The position numbers and the translations under genes are program-made. Source: Taiwanofungus camphoratus (taxonomy: Eukaryota; Basidiomycota; Agaricomycetes; Polyporales; Taiwanofungaceae). From it: 64,000 nt of DNA. Below, piece after piece: positions 35,360 through 44,775 of this stretch; the first letter of the stretch is position 1, and the number at the start of each line of letters is the position of its first letter. The notes beneath the pieces are model-generated. The model saw only the letters and a list, made by a program, of their open reading frames with translations. It did no database searches and was not told the origin of the DNA. Where the stretch lies: the NCBI GenBank assembly GCA_003999685.1, contig CP021232.1, positions 186,001 to 250,000 on the forward strand, in the 5' to 3' direction.

Positions 35360-36115
35360 TCAAGGACTCGTCGCCCCGACGATTGAACCCTCAGCGTCTG
35401 ACCCCTCTTGTTCTGATTTGACCCTGGCTCGTGGTCGGAGGGTGTCAGACTGGTCGGAAGGGATATCGTCATCACTGGTATGCATGCAGTCATGGCTCCA
35501 ATGTCCCATTTGTCGGCATCGTATGCAGAAGGGGGAGTTCCCCCCACTGGTCGAGCTAGGGGCACCACCAGTGATAGAGTTGGGTGGACCATCACTGACA
35601 GAAGGGGCCTGTGTTCTGGCCTGATGTCGTGGCGGTATCAGGTTGTCTATGACGCCCATTAGAGGGGAGCGCATGAGGACGGCGAGCAGGTTGCGGGCTG
35701 CTCGGCTTGCATCTATGTGGAGAGTGGCCAACTGCCACGTTGTCGGGTTGTTGCCATTTGGCCCAAGGCCTGTTTGCCTTCGTTCGAGTGTGGCCAAGCT
35801 GCCAGCCTCTCGCGCGACAATGACCAGTGTCCGATAAATGTTCGTCAACTCCCACAGGTCTGGCCAAGCCAACAGCCGGGTGTCTATTTCTGGCCGTAGA
35901 TCGGCATCCACCAGGGCCCAGGCAGTGCGATGCGCAAGCCTCCACTGATCGTACAGATCGTCGGACGCTGCCAATGGGGGCACTGTTTCCTGAATGTTTC
36001 GGTATGGGTGTGCACGTGTGTGCCTTGCTTGTACTCGGGGTGCGAGGTCTCGTACCCTTGCTGCGCTGTGGTTCAAGTAGACAGATAGCTGTCGGGGGTC
36101 TGTATGAGTGGACAT
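35360..36115 (-). CDS. Post-pol ORF with zinc knuckle, young family B element
   Basis: A 251-residue frame overlapping the end of the long polyprotein frame in another phase. It contains QWRLAHRTAWALVDADLRPE and SPLMGVIDNLIPPRHQ, and near the C-terminus CIRCRQMGHWSHDC, a CX2CX4HX4C zinc knuckle of the nucleocapsid kind. The old copy has the same frame at 29819-30517, so it is a regular part of the family. It could be a displaced Gag-like nucleic acid binding protein; that is inference. Confidence 0.75.
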   Translation of the reverse strand: MSTHTDPRQLSVYLNHSAARVRDLAPRVQARHTRAHPYRNIQETVPPLAASDDLYDQWRLAHRTAWALVDADLRPEIDTRLLAWPDLWELTNIYRTLVIVAREAGSLATLERRQTGLGPNGNNPTTWQLATLHIDASRAARNLLAVLMRSPLMGVIDNLIPPRHQARTQAPSVSDGPPNSITGGAPSSTSGGNSPFCIRCRQMGHWSHDCMHTSDDDIPSDQSDTLRPRARVKSEQEGSDAEGSIVGATSP

Positions 36116-39100
36116 CGTAGTGCCATGCCTCCGCTGAATGTCGGCTGTATGCAGCTCTGCAGATCCGGGTGTAGCGGGCGTTGACCTGGGGCCTTGCAGG
36201 CAACCTGTTGACCTTCTTATATTCCTCCAGAAGGTCGGGCGAGTTCATTAAGTCCGCCTCAGACTGCCATGTATTAGCCGAGTTCGGCCATCCAACCCAT
36301 TTGATTAGGAACTGCCATTTCCCACGTTGGGCACGATGCCCGCGAATGGCTTCGACTTCGTATTCTTCATCGCCATCGACTAATTCTGGGGGCGGCCTTG
36401 TGAAGTTCGGACCATGTTCCTTGGTTTCTCTGTATGGTGTCAACAGCGATGCATGGAATACTGGATGTATCTTCCATGCCCTTGGTAGCTGAAGCTTGTA
36501 CGTTAGCGGTCCTAGGACTTCGGCTATCTTGAGTGGTCCTACTCGCTTTGGGGAAAACTTCCTCGGGGTCTTTAGGCGGAGGTTAGTTGCTTCTAGCCAA
36601 ACCTGCGTTCCCTTCTCAAGTGGCTGCCATGTGGTTTGAGCCCTTTCTGCCATCAACTGCGTAGCTAGATCCTGTGCTGCCAGTGCTTCCTTTCTGAACT
36701 CTCCGATGGCTAAGAGTCGGTCCTTGATTGATGGGTACCTTTCCGATGCCTTTGGTGATCCGATTGCCTTTGGATCATATCCCATGATCAGCTTGAATGG
36801 TGACTCCCTTCTTCCAGCATGCGGCACCTGATTGTGTGCGAATTCAAATTCCGGGATAAACTTTGCCCAGTTATGAGGATTGTTGGCACACAGGATCCTC
36901 CATGCGGCTTCGATTTCCTGATTGACACGCTCAGTGCTTCCATCAGACTGCGGATGGTAGGCAGTGCTCATGGCCGCTTTGACACCTGTCAGCTTGCACC
37001 ACTCCCGGAACACCGTTGCTGCAAACTGTGGGCCTCGGTCCGATATGATTCTGTCGGGTAGCCCATATCGCCGGTAAACGTTCTGATGGAGTGCCTCGGC
37101 TGTTCCTACTGCATCGATGGTCTTGTTGCAAGGAACCAGGACTATCCCTTTGGACAGTTCTCGGTCCACGACTACCATTAGTGCATCAGATCCACGCGAT
37201 TCAGGTAGGTCTGTGATGAAGTCGACTGAGATGTGTGAGAACGGCCTGGAGTTCGGTTCCGTTGGGATGGGTTGCATGGGTGGTCGTGTTGGATGCGTGT
37301 TGACCTTATTCTCCTGGCATTTGGCGCAGCCTTTCACGTATTTTTCGATAAACGTGGTCATGCCATCCCAGAACCAGTCCCTTCTGGCAATGGCAAATGT
37401 TCCCTGTGCTCCTGGATGGGCCATAGCTGGGGTGTCGTGGCAAAGTCGAATGACTTCTCTGCGCAAGTCATCACTAGGGGGTACGTAGATTCGATTTTTG
37501 TACAGAATCAATCCATCCTGCACATCCCAATCGGCCAATGTTGTGTGCGCAAATCCAGTGCCCTTGAATGGTGGTACTTTCCCCCGTTTTAAAGCGTCAA
37601 TCGTCTCGATGACCATGCTGTCACGACTGCGGTGTTGTCGGATGCGCTCGATGAGGTCAACATTAACTGCCTTTGCAAACAGTGTTTCTGGTAAGAGGAC
37701 AATGTCCTCATTGTCCCTCTCACCCCCTGGGTGTCCTGGTCTACGTGATAGGGCGTCCGCCACTACGAGTCGTTTACCCTTTCGATTCTCCAGTAGTAAG
37801 TCAAACTGCGATAGCAGCAGTTGCCATCGTGCCTGGCGTCGTGTTAGCCGTTGGGCTTCTCTGAAGTATGTCAGGTTCTTGTGGTCCGTTATAACCGTGA
37901 CCGGGTGCCTTGCGCCCTCCAGGTGGTGACGCCATTCCTCAAGTGCTCGTACGATTGCCAGTAGTTCTCTATCATAGATCTGATAGTTCCGTTCTGCTTC
38001 CTTCAGCGATTTTGAAAGGAATGCCACTGGGTGAAGTTTCCCATCAGGGCCCTCCTGTTGCAGTACTGCACCTGTTGCAACCAGTGAGGCATCGGCCTCG
38101 ATTACAAACGGTTTCTCAGGGTCGGGCATGGTGAGTACTGGGGCCTCGCAGAAACGGCGTTTAAGTGCCTCGAAGGCTGCCTGGCACTTGTTCGACCAGT
38201 TCCAAGCTACCCCCTTCTTCTTAAGTGCATTCAGGGGGTGGGCGATGTCCGAGAATCCACGTATAAACCGTCGATAGTAATTGGCGAGGCCCAGGAATCG
38301 TTCCACATCCTTGACTTTGGTCGGTATGGGCCATTCATCAATGCCCCGCAGCTTGCCAGTGTCCATATGGATGTGGCCCGGTGTGATGGTCATTCCCAGA
38401 AACTCAACTTCTTGTACATCAAAGGCACACTTTTCCGGTTTCACAAAGAGGTCCATCTCCTGCAAGCGTTGCAGTACCCGGCGTGTCCGTTCTCGGTGGA
38501 TGGTAGCATCATCGGAGTAGATCAGGATGTCGTCCATGTAAATGGCTAACCATCCTTCCGCGAGCATGTCTTGAAACCCATCATTCATAAGCCGCTGGAA
38601 GGTGGCCGGGGCATTGCACATGCCGTAGAACATTACCGTTGGTTCAACTAACTTCTTGGTTCCGTGGTGATTCACCATGAACGCTCTCTTCCACTGGTCG
38701 CCCTCCCTGATGCGTACATTGTTGTAGCCATTTCGGAGGTCCAGCTTCGTGAATATGGTTGCCTTTTGCAGGTTGTCGATGAGCTCTCCAATGAGTGGGA
38801 GTGGGTATGCATCTTTTACCGTGCTGTTGTTGAGGTATCGGTAATCCTGACAGGGCCTGAGTGTACCATCCTTTTTTGCCACAAAAAATGCTGGGGAGGC
38901 CATGGGTGACTTTGAGTCCCGTAGATATCCTTTCGCCAGGTTCTCGTCAAGGAACTTGTCCATCTCTGCTTGTTCAGCCAGGGATAATGCAATTACCCCG
39001 CACTTCCTAGGTACAAAGTCAGGCTTTGTCTCCACTGCGTGGTCCCATGGTCTCGAACCAGGGAATCGAGCAGCGGCCGCCTTTTCAAAGTGGTCCCGGT

Positions 39101-40550
39101 AGTCGAGCAAGTACTCAGGCACCAGGTCTTCAATCTGTGGCCCGTCCTCAGGGGGTGTCAGTGATGCGCTTGTCTGCCTGGCGGTGGCTATGAACCGTTT
39201 TGAGCCCCTTACATGGCTGTTCCGATCTAATGATGGTTGAGACTTCTTGGGTGGCTGCAGCAGGCCCATTTCATCGAATAGGGGTTCCGGTTGATTGTTG
39301 AACATGCCTAAGACCCCTTCTCCCCTTGTATAAGCACATAGGATGGTTTCTAGCTCATCATCGTCCTCGTGTGCAGAGGCTCGGCACAATGGGATGCCGT
39401 CCGTGGTAGGCTGGTCCATGATCCAAGCGTAGTACCCCTGCCATTCCTTAATCCTGTCCGGGTCAACCGTGAGGGTCCCTTTCGGCCAATCGATCTGCGG
39501 GTTGACTTGAATCAACCAAGGGTTGCCCAACACTACTTCGAGGTCCCCGATGTCTGATACATAGAAGTTTGTGGGTATGTCATACCCTTCAAGCCGTACG
39601 CTCCCTTCAACTCGATGGGTAATCGGTCCACCCCTGTTGGGGGTCCCATCAATGGTCGTACTTCGTACCTTCCGAGGTAGCGGTCGTGTGGGCAGTCCCC
39701 ATCGTTCCACAAGGTCAGGGTGTATGAGGTTGGCATCGGCTCCGCTATCGATTAGTGGTCTCACAGCGATGGCCTTTTTCCCGGCGACGACATAACCTTC
39801 TACATACAGAGTGGTTCCTTTCCGATATCCTGTGATTGTGGCCCCCATTGAGATGGTCGGGTCCTTACTGGTCTTTGGCTTGTCCAAGTTTCTTTGCACA
39901 GGTTTCCCTGTGCCTTCAGCCAATGATTCCCCTCCTGGGGCATCAGTGAAGTGTTTAAAATGAGGGAACCGTTTCTGTTCAATGGACTCTGCGGTGGACG
40001 TTCCTAAGGATTCCTCCGTTTCTTCACTGCTCCAGTAGTCTGCTGGTGGGACCGGATATGGCTGGGTTTCCTCCAAGGCGAAGTCATCTGAGTTTGACGA
40101 GTGGTGCAGTTTCAGTTCCCTGTCTCTCCCGGCATCATTGGAAGGTTGTGGATTATCGTGTTCATCGTCAGCTTCCCCTAGGGCCACGTCTCTGTGTCCT
40201 TCCTTTCTGATTTTCCTGGGCTCCGGGCATGCCTTGACCAAGTGTCCTGGCTTCCTGCATTGGTAGCAGCTCCTCTTCTTCCAGTGATGAGGTGTCAGAG
40301 CTGTATTGGGGTGGTTGTGTCGGTGTCCTTGCCTGGAGCCTGTGCCTCTCTGCCCCTGTTCGAGGGCTTCAGTGGAGGGCTGAGAAAGTCTGAGGTCATT
40401 GTCGCTTGGGGTAAGCGGTCCATCCCAGGGGATCCCTAGGGCTGCTTCTTCTGTTGTTTCTGGTCGGAGTATGTGGTCTTCCTCCCTTCCTTCCTTCAAT
40501 TTTCTTCGCCAGGTGATAGCTCTCCAGACTATCGCCAGGAATTTCTCCAT
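35592..40550 (-). CDS. Gag-Pol polyprotein of the young family B element
   Basis: A 1652-residue frame. Domains in order: a short Gag-like leader with zinc knuckle CYQCRKPGHLVKAC (residues about 90-110), aspartic protease LIDSGADANLIHP (about 265), reverse transcriptase with AIYMDDILIYSDD (about 670-685), RNase H, integrase with HHCC-type finger and DDE core (FITDLPESRG, DRGPQF), and a chromodomain near residue 1340-1400 (FLIKWVGWPNSANTW). No capsid-like domain is recognisable before the zinc knuckle, unlike family A. The order RT-RH-IN-chromodomain places it with Ty3/Gypsy chromoviruses. Confidence 0.93.
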   Translation of the reverse strand: MEKFLAIVWRAITWRRKLKEGREEDHILRPETTEEAALGIPWDGPLTPSDNDLRLSQPSTEALEQGQRGTGSRQGHRHNHPNTALTPHHWKKRSCYQCRKPGHLVKACPEPRKIRKEGHRDVALGEADDEHDNPQPSNDAGRDRELKLHHSSNSDDFALEETQPYPVPPADYWSSEETEESLGTSTAESIEQKRFPHFKHFTDAPGGESLAEGTGKPVQRNLDKPKTSKDPTISMGATITGYRKGTTLYVEGYVVAGKKAIAVRPLIDSGADANLIHPDLVERWGLPTRPLPRKVRSTTIDGTPNRGGPITHRVEGSVRLEGYDIPTNFYVSDIGDLEVVLGNPWLIQVNPQIDWPKGTLTVDPDRIKEWQGYYAWIMDQPTTDGIPLCRASAHEDDDELETILCAYTRGEGVLGMFNNQPEPLFDEMGLLQPPKKSQPSLDRNSHVRGSKRFIATARQTSASLTPPEDGPQIEDLVPEYLLDYRDHFEKAAAARFPGSRPWDHAVETKPDFVPRKCGVIALSLAEQAEMDKFLDENLAKGYLRDSKSPMASPAFFVAKKDGTLRPCQDYRYLNNSTVKDAYPLPLIGELIDNLQKATIFTKLDLRNGYNNVRIREGDQWKRAFMVNHHGTKKLVEPTVMFYGMCNAPATFQRLMNDGFQDMLAEGWLAIYMDDILIYSDDATIHRERTRRVLQRLQEMDLFVKPEKCAFDVQEVEFLGMTITPGHIHMDTGKLRGIDEWPIPTKVKDVERFLGLANYYRRFIRGFSDIAHPLNALKKKGVAWNWSNKCQAAFEALKRRFCEAPVLTMPDPEKPFVIEADASLVATGAVLQQEGPDGKLHPVAFLSKSLKEAERNYQIYDRELLAIVRALEEWRHHLEGARHPVTVITDHKNLTYFREAQRLTRRQARWQLLLSQFDLLLENRKGKRLVVADALSRRPGHPGGERDNEDIVLLPETLFAKAVNVDLIERIRQHRSRDSMVIETIDALKRGKVPPFKGTGFAHTTLADWDVQDGLILYKNRIYVPPSDDLRREVIRLCHDTPAMAHPGAQGTFAIARRDWFWDGMTTFIEKYVKGCAKCQENKVNTHPTRPPMQPIPTEPNSRPFSHISVDFITDLPESRGSDALMVVVDRELSKGIVLVPCNKTIDAVGTAEALHQNVYRRYGLPDRIISDRGPQFAATVFREWCKLTGVKAAMSTAYHPQSDGSTERVNQEIEAAWRILCANNPHNWAKFIPEFEFAHNQVPHAGRRESPFKLIMGYDPKAIGSPKASERYPSIKDRLLAIGEFRKEALAAQDLATQLMAERAQTTWQPLEKGTQVWLEATNLRLKTPRKFSPKRVGPLKIAEVLGPLTYKLQLPRAWKIHPVFHASLLTPYRETKEHGPNFTRPPPELVDGDEEYEVEAIRGHRAQRGKWQFLIKWVGWPNSANTWQSEADLMNSPDLLEEYKKVNRLPARPQVNARYTRICRAAYSRHSAEAWHYDVHSYRPPTAICLLEPQRSKGTRPRTPSTSKAHTCTPIPKHSGNSAPIGSVRRSVRSVEACASHCLGPGGCRSTARNRHPAVGLARPVGVDEHLSDTGHCRARGWQLGHTRTKANRPWAKWQQPDNVAVGHSPHRCKPSSPQPARRPHALPSNGRHRQPDTATTSGQNTGPFCQ

Positions 40551-40740
40551 CTTTCCGGTGTTTCTTATCCTTCAACTCAACACTGATGGTACGCACTTGT
40601 AGTCAAGTGATCCTCCTGCCAGTCCCTTCCGACGGGGACACTGGTCTTACCCAATCCTTCCTATGAGGACGTTGGTGAGGGTCCGGTTTCTTCCGCTTGT
40701 TCGCGTTCTAATTCGCTATCCTGAGATAGAGTTTGTAGAG

Positions 40741-40751
40741 AATCTTGTCCT
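40741..40751 (-). other. Self-primer binding site of the young family B element
   Basis: The 11 bases two positions inside the 5' LTR are AATCTTGTCCT on the plus strand. The exact reverse complement lies within the same LTR at 41053-41063, about 35 bases after a TACTTAA-like box on the element strand, where transcription should begin. This is the Tf1-style arrangement in which the transcript's own 5' end primes reverse transcription. Confidence 0.6.
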
Positions 40752-40753
40752 AA

Positions 40754-41324
40754 TGTTACGGGGGGTCTACGCCCGTAGGTGACTACCGTGACGGGGGGTC
40801 GTTGAGTAGTCAGGCGTGAAGTGTAAACGAGGAGTCAGCCTGGCTGACGACGAGTACACGTCTAAGTCTTCAACCGCTAGCCCAACGGTCTCGAGAGAGT
40901 TGCGGGCTAAGTCACAGCCTAAGTCCTAGTGTAGTCACAGGGATATAGGTGGTCTAAGGCGACCCGTTGAATAGACGAAGGTATAGGGGCCTAAGCCCAG
41001 TCGTAAAGTACAAATGGTAACGACGGCACCAAAGTACACAGTGTAACTAAGGAGGACAAGATTGGGGTGCTCCGCAGTGAGCCAACCCCTTAAGTACTAT
41101 GGTGGGTTTAGGGCAAGCCAGCCCTCACTCCCACGGGTTCCAGCATCTAAGCGTCCATAAGTCAGAGGCCCAAGTGGTCCCTTCTGAGGAACAGTCCATA
41201 ACTAAGCGGGTGACGGTCAGCCCGTCAGGAATAATGGTGATAATTGTAAGTGTACACGACCCGCTAGTCCGGTATAGTGAAGAGAAATGAAAATGTAAGT
41301 TCGCACCATCACCGCCTTGTAACA
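40754..41324 (-). repeat. 5' LTR of the young family B element
   Basis: 571 bp, matching 34778-35348 at all but one base by eye. It is followed by the duplicated target CCCTT at 41325. Confidence 0.93.
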
Positions 41325-41436
41325 CCCTTGTTGAGACGCTGGTCTTATCCAATCCTTCCTATGAGGACGTTGGTGAGGTTCGGTTGTTTCGTCCATTCGT
41401 TTCGGATTCAGGTTCACTATCCGCAGATAGGGGTTC

Positions 41437-42064
41437 TGTTACGGGGGTGTCTACGCCCGTAAGCGACTACTAGTGACGGTAAGTCATTGAGTAGTTGAGC
41501 GTGTATGCGAGGAGTCAGCCTGGCTGATGACAAGTATACACCTAAGTCTTCAACCACTAACCCAACGGTCTCGAGAGAGTTGTGGGCTATGTCACGTCGT
41601 CTAAGTCCGAGTGTAGTCACAAGGAGATAGATGGTCTGAGAAGACCCGTTGAATAAGCAAAGGTATATACAAAGTACAAGGACAATGACGGTGTCCGAGT
41701 ACGTAGTGCGACTAAGGCTACCAAAGTGTAACCCTGAATAACTAGGTAAGAAACAGGGTAACAGAACGGTTACCAGGGTGTAACAAAAGGAGGACAAGAT
41801 TGGGGTACTCCGCAGTGAGCCAACCCCCTTAAGTACTACGGTGGGTTTAGGGCAAGCCAGCCCTCGTCCCACAGGTATCAGTATCTACTAAGTGTCTCTG
41901 AGTCAGAGGCCCAAATGGCCCCCTCTGAGTAACGGTCCATAACTTAAGTGGGGACGGACAGCCCATCTGGAATGGTGGTGGTAATCGTAAGTGTACACGA
42001 CCCACTAGTCCATGAAGTAAAGAGAAAATGAAATGTACGCCCACACCTGTATCGCCTTGTAACA
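41437..42064 (-). repeat. 5' LTR of the old family B element
   Basis: 628 bp, starting TGTTACGGGGG and ending TTGTAACA, followed by the duplicated target ATGGG at 42065-42069. It is longer than its 3' partner by a short internal segment. Confidence 0.85.
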
Positions 42065-42276
42065 ATGGGCATTAGTGTCTGACAACAGCTATTCAAGTCA
42101 AGAGACTTCCATGTGAGGGTTTCAGGACCAGGATAGTGTGTTTGCTGCTAGTGGTGAAAGTGAAGATGCAGACTCAAACAGAGAATACTGAACAGGGGAA
42201 GAAGACATTGTTGATGAGACTGGTCAAATACAGAAGGATCAGACAGAATATCCACTCAAACACGCTGCAGAGCATC

Positions 42277-42755
42277 TGATACATTTTTCTTTCTTCATCA
42301 TTACCACGGCCATTGCTTACACATGGACTATTACTGTACGGGCCCCGGATCAGCCCCACTTACACATAGGACTCTGACTCATATCTGGGCCGCTTACCAC
42401 ATTCCTCATTACTCATACGATTGCTAATACGCCCGGATTGTACCACTTCCCATTTACCTCAGAGTTGTACCACATTTCGGACCTCCTGCCCTAGAGTAGT
42501 TCTTGGTCCGTGCGCATAGTAGGTACTTGTATATATAGCATGTACTTTAGCTTAGGTCGGACCTTAAGTTCAATCTGGTTACTATTCATTACTCATGTCT
42601 TGCATCCTCTTGCTCGCATCTGAGGAATACTCGCTCGAGTCTACGGACTTCACGACACTCGGTCTATATTGACCATAAGTCCTCGCCACCTTCTATCGTG
42701 GTCGGGCCCTCATGTGTGAGGCAACATATAGGATCCGAGATACCAGTTTGTATCA
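42277..42755 (+). mobile_element. Family A solo LTR in the DUF6589-like remnant
   Basis: 479 bp beginning TGATACATT and ending TTTGTATCA, with the 5-bp target GCATC repeated exactly at 42272-42276 and 42756-42760. It is about as long as, and similar throughout to, the LTR at 57401-57877, including the TATATATA box and the TTAAGTTCAATC motif. No internal region is left, so recombination between two LTRs removed it. Confidence 0.88.
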
Positions 42756-43439
42756 GCATCAGCAAGTCTTGCTAACAATTGTATATTGTCATTCTTAATC
42801 AATAAGATTAATTGACTTACACATAACCAGAAAACTGTGACAATCATCAGCATCATGATGCAAAGTGTAAATCAGCAATGTAACGCCTTACAAAGCATTA
42901 TTGGAATATTTCTACATTCATGCAATACATCTGAGAAGATTGTGAAGACACTGTCATGTATTGGAATCTCCATCTCATTTACATCAATTCATAATTCAAT
43001 CCACTCACTTTCAAAGCAAAGTGTGAATAACATTCAAGAGCTGGGACAGACCCATCTGGTTTAACACACTAGTGCCAACAGTTGAGAAATCTGCAGACAC
43101 TCTCATACATCTAACATCAGTTGTCATGCTTCCATTGGAGCATGGCATAACATCTGATGATCTGCAATGCTCTGAAGAGCTTTGGAAAAAGTCTGCTTGG
43201 TGATAGGCACCAGGCCCTCCTAGGCCCAGCAAAGTGCTCAGACTTGACCCTGTAGTCACACGCACACCTTCGACATCATTCAACAATGCCACTACAGTTT
43301 GTATGCCTCTTCAGGATTCTCCAATATCTTCAACTCGTGTCACAGCCACTCTGACAGACCTGGTCTGATCCTCCAGTGCACCATTTCCACTGTGCACAGG
43401 ACATCATATGCATTGCAAGTCAATATCCCACACAATCCA

Positions 43440-44497
43440 GTAAGAAAACCCCATTGCAACGGGCCAATAAACGCTGAGTTTGGCCCGTTGTGAACGGGCC
43501 ATCCAACATCGGCCAACCATTGAAACAAGCCCTGTTGTAATAGGTCGGCTGGGTGTGAATGTATTCCTGTTGCAACGGGTCGGTGTTACCGGAGGTGCAC
43601 CCATTAGCATGCTGCTTAATAGTGGGACTATATGCAGCTGGGTGACGAGGAGGAACACTAGCAACGATGAGTCACTTGCTCCTTAGGCATCTTCAACCAC
43701 GAGCCCTATATGGTCTCAAAGGGTTGTGGGCTTCTTGCGATACGAGGTAACAAGTAAAGCAAGGTATATTTGAGTACAAAGGCATAGTACTCTATAGTAT
43801 GAACAAAGAGGATAAAGCTGGAGATCCTCCATTGTCTGAGAGTTGTATATATACTACTGCTGCCGTCCCCCAGGTACTACTGTCACGACCCTGGGGACAG
43901 TGTAAAGAGAGAAAGGTAAGCGGCCTGCATGAGTAACTACAAATGGCGTAAGCGGAGACGGTCGGCCCGTCAGACAGATGGTGGATGAGTAACTGGAAGG
44001 GAGCCGCACGTCCATGATGTAAAGTGAGAAAAGTAAATACGTCCGTTGTCCTTACCAGCCGGTAACAGTCAGCCAGGCAGGGTACCAGCCCACTGCAATG
44101 GGTCGGCCGGCGATGGGACCTGCCCGTTGCAATGGGTCAGCCGGGGATGAGACCCACCTGTTGCAATGGGTTGGCCGGCGATGAGACCATCCCATTGCAA
44201 TGGGTCAGCTGGCCATGGCACTATCCCATTGCAATGGGTCGGCTGGCAATGGCACCAGCCCATTGAAATGGGTTGGCTGGCGATGGACCCATCCCGTTGC
44301 AATGGGTCAGCCAGGGATGAGACCCACCCGTTGCAACGGGTCGGTTGGCAATGGTACCAGCCCATTGCAACGGGTCGGCCGGGGATGAGACCCACCCGTT
44401 GCAACAGGTCAGCTGGCAATGGTACCAGCCCATTGCAACGGGTCAGCCGGGGATAGAACTATCTCATTGCAATGGGTCGGCCAGGGATGGTACTACC
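43440..44497. repeat. 34-bp palindromic minisatellite at the left side of the KDZ region
   Basis: The main part (about 44085-44497) has about twelve tandem 34-base units, each with a 14-base palindrome CCCATTGCAATGGG or its CpG version CCCGTTGCAACGGG followed by GGTCGGC-like and GATG-like words. Looser copies lie at 43446-43583, and a solo LTR splits the array. The palindrome differs between units mostly by CG to CA or TG changes. The array lies directly upstream of the TET/JBP gene. Confidence 0.85.
43584..44067 (-). mobile_element. Solo LTR (family B relative) inside the minisatellite
   Basis: 484 bp with ends TGTTACCGG and CCGGTAACA. The flanking bases GTCGG and GTCAG are a probable 5-bp target duplication with one change. 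Internal words such as TCTTCAACC and a TAAAG/GAGAAA run near the right end recall the family B LTRs, but overall similarity is low, so it is a separate subfamily or an old copy. Confidence 0.65.
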
Positions 44498-44775
44498 CTG
44501 GCTGTTATAGGTTGACCAAGACAGAGATGTCCATGTCTTCACAGGGAACCAGAAAGCTGGCATATGGAAGTCCTATTTTTGTCAATGATTTGGCCATTCT
44601 TTTTATAAAGCACACATATTCCATATTGGCTTGTACTGGCTGTTGTTGTCATGGCATTTGTAATTGTATACATTTGTTTGGCCCATGTTACAATTTTTTT
44701 GATTTGCTCCAGCCAACATTTCTAGACCAGTCTGTCACCTTTGCTTTTGAAGTGACTGTCATAAGCACATCTATG

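Larger units (their letters stand above)
34778..41324 (-). mobile_element. Family B Ty3/Gypsy chromovirus-like element, young and apparently whole
   Basis: Both LTRs are 571 bp (34778-35348 and 40754-41324); by eye they differ at a single base. The target CCCTT is duplicated at 34773-34777 and 41325-41329. One long frame (35592-40550) carries zinc knuckle, protease, reverse transcriptase, RNase H, integrase and chromodomain, and a second frame (35360-36115) lies before the 3' LTR. It has inserted into the old family B element. No break is evident to me, so it looks whole and very recent. Confidence 0.93.
29059..42064 (-). mobile_element. Family B Ty3/Gypsy chromovirus-like element, old copy with nested insertions
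   Basis: The LTRs are at 41437-42064 (5') and 29059-29650 (3') on the minus strand, and both start TGTTACGGGG and end GTAACA. The target ATGGG is duplicated exactly at both sides. Internal parts in minus order are a Gag-like zinc-knuckle region (about 34300-34720), protease (33226-34014), reverse transcriptase flanking repeat X, a chromodomain region near 30550-30750 and a downstream ORF at 29819-30517. It is internally incomplete with several breaks and carries two later insertions, repeat X and the young family B element. The LTRs differ clearly in length and at many bases, so it is the older of the two family B copies. Confidence 0.85.
28560..43330 (+). pseudogene. DUF6589-like gene remnant, split by LTR elements
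   Basis: The first part (28560-29058) encodes about 165 residues, including QDLLLQSQEVLSALYF and ELHIKDMAVKMQNITPELW. The second part resumes after 42065 and includes QSVNQQCNALQSIIGIFLH with SISFTSIHNSIHSLS, then PTVEKSADTLIHLTS and CSEELWKKS near 43070-43200. These features match DUF6589, an uncharacterised family expanded in agaricomycetes and often near transposons. The gene is opened by a family B element (duplicated target ATGGG at 29054-29058 and 42065-42069) and a solo LTR (GCATC duplicated), and several further frame interruptions are present. It is a dead copy. Confidence 0.6.

Noticed and set aside
29059-42064. RIP-type mutation as the cause of LTR differences
   Set aside because: The changes seen are mostly at CpG rather than at CpA as in classic ascomycete RIP, so methyl-cytosine decay fits better; a full count was not possible by eye.
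44085-44497. CRISPR-like array
   Set aside because: The units are contiguous 34-bp tandem repeats without unique spacers, in a eukaryotic genome; it is a minisatellite.
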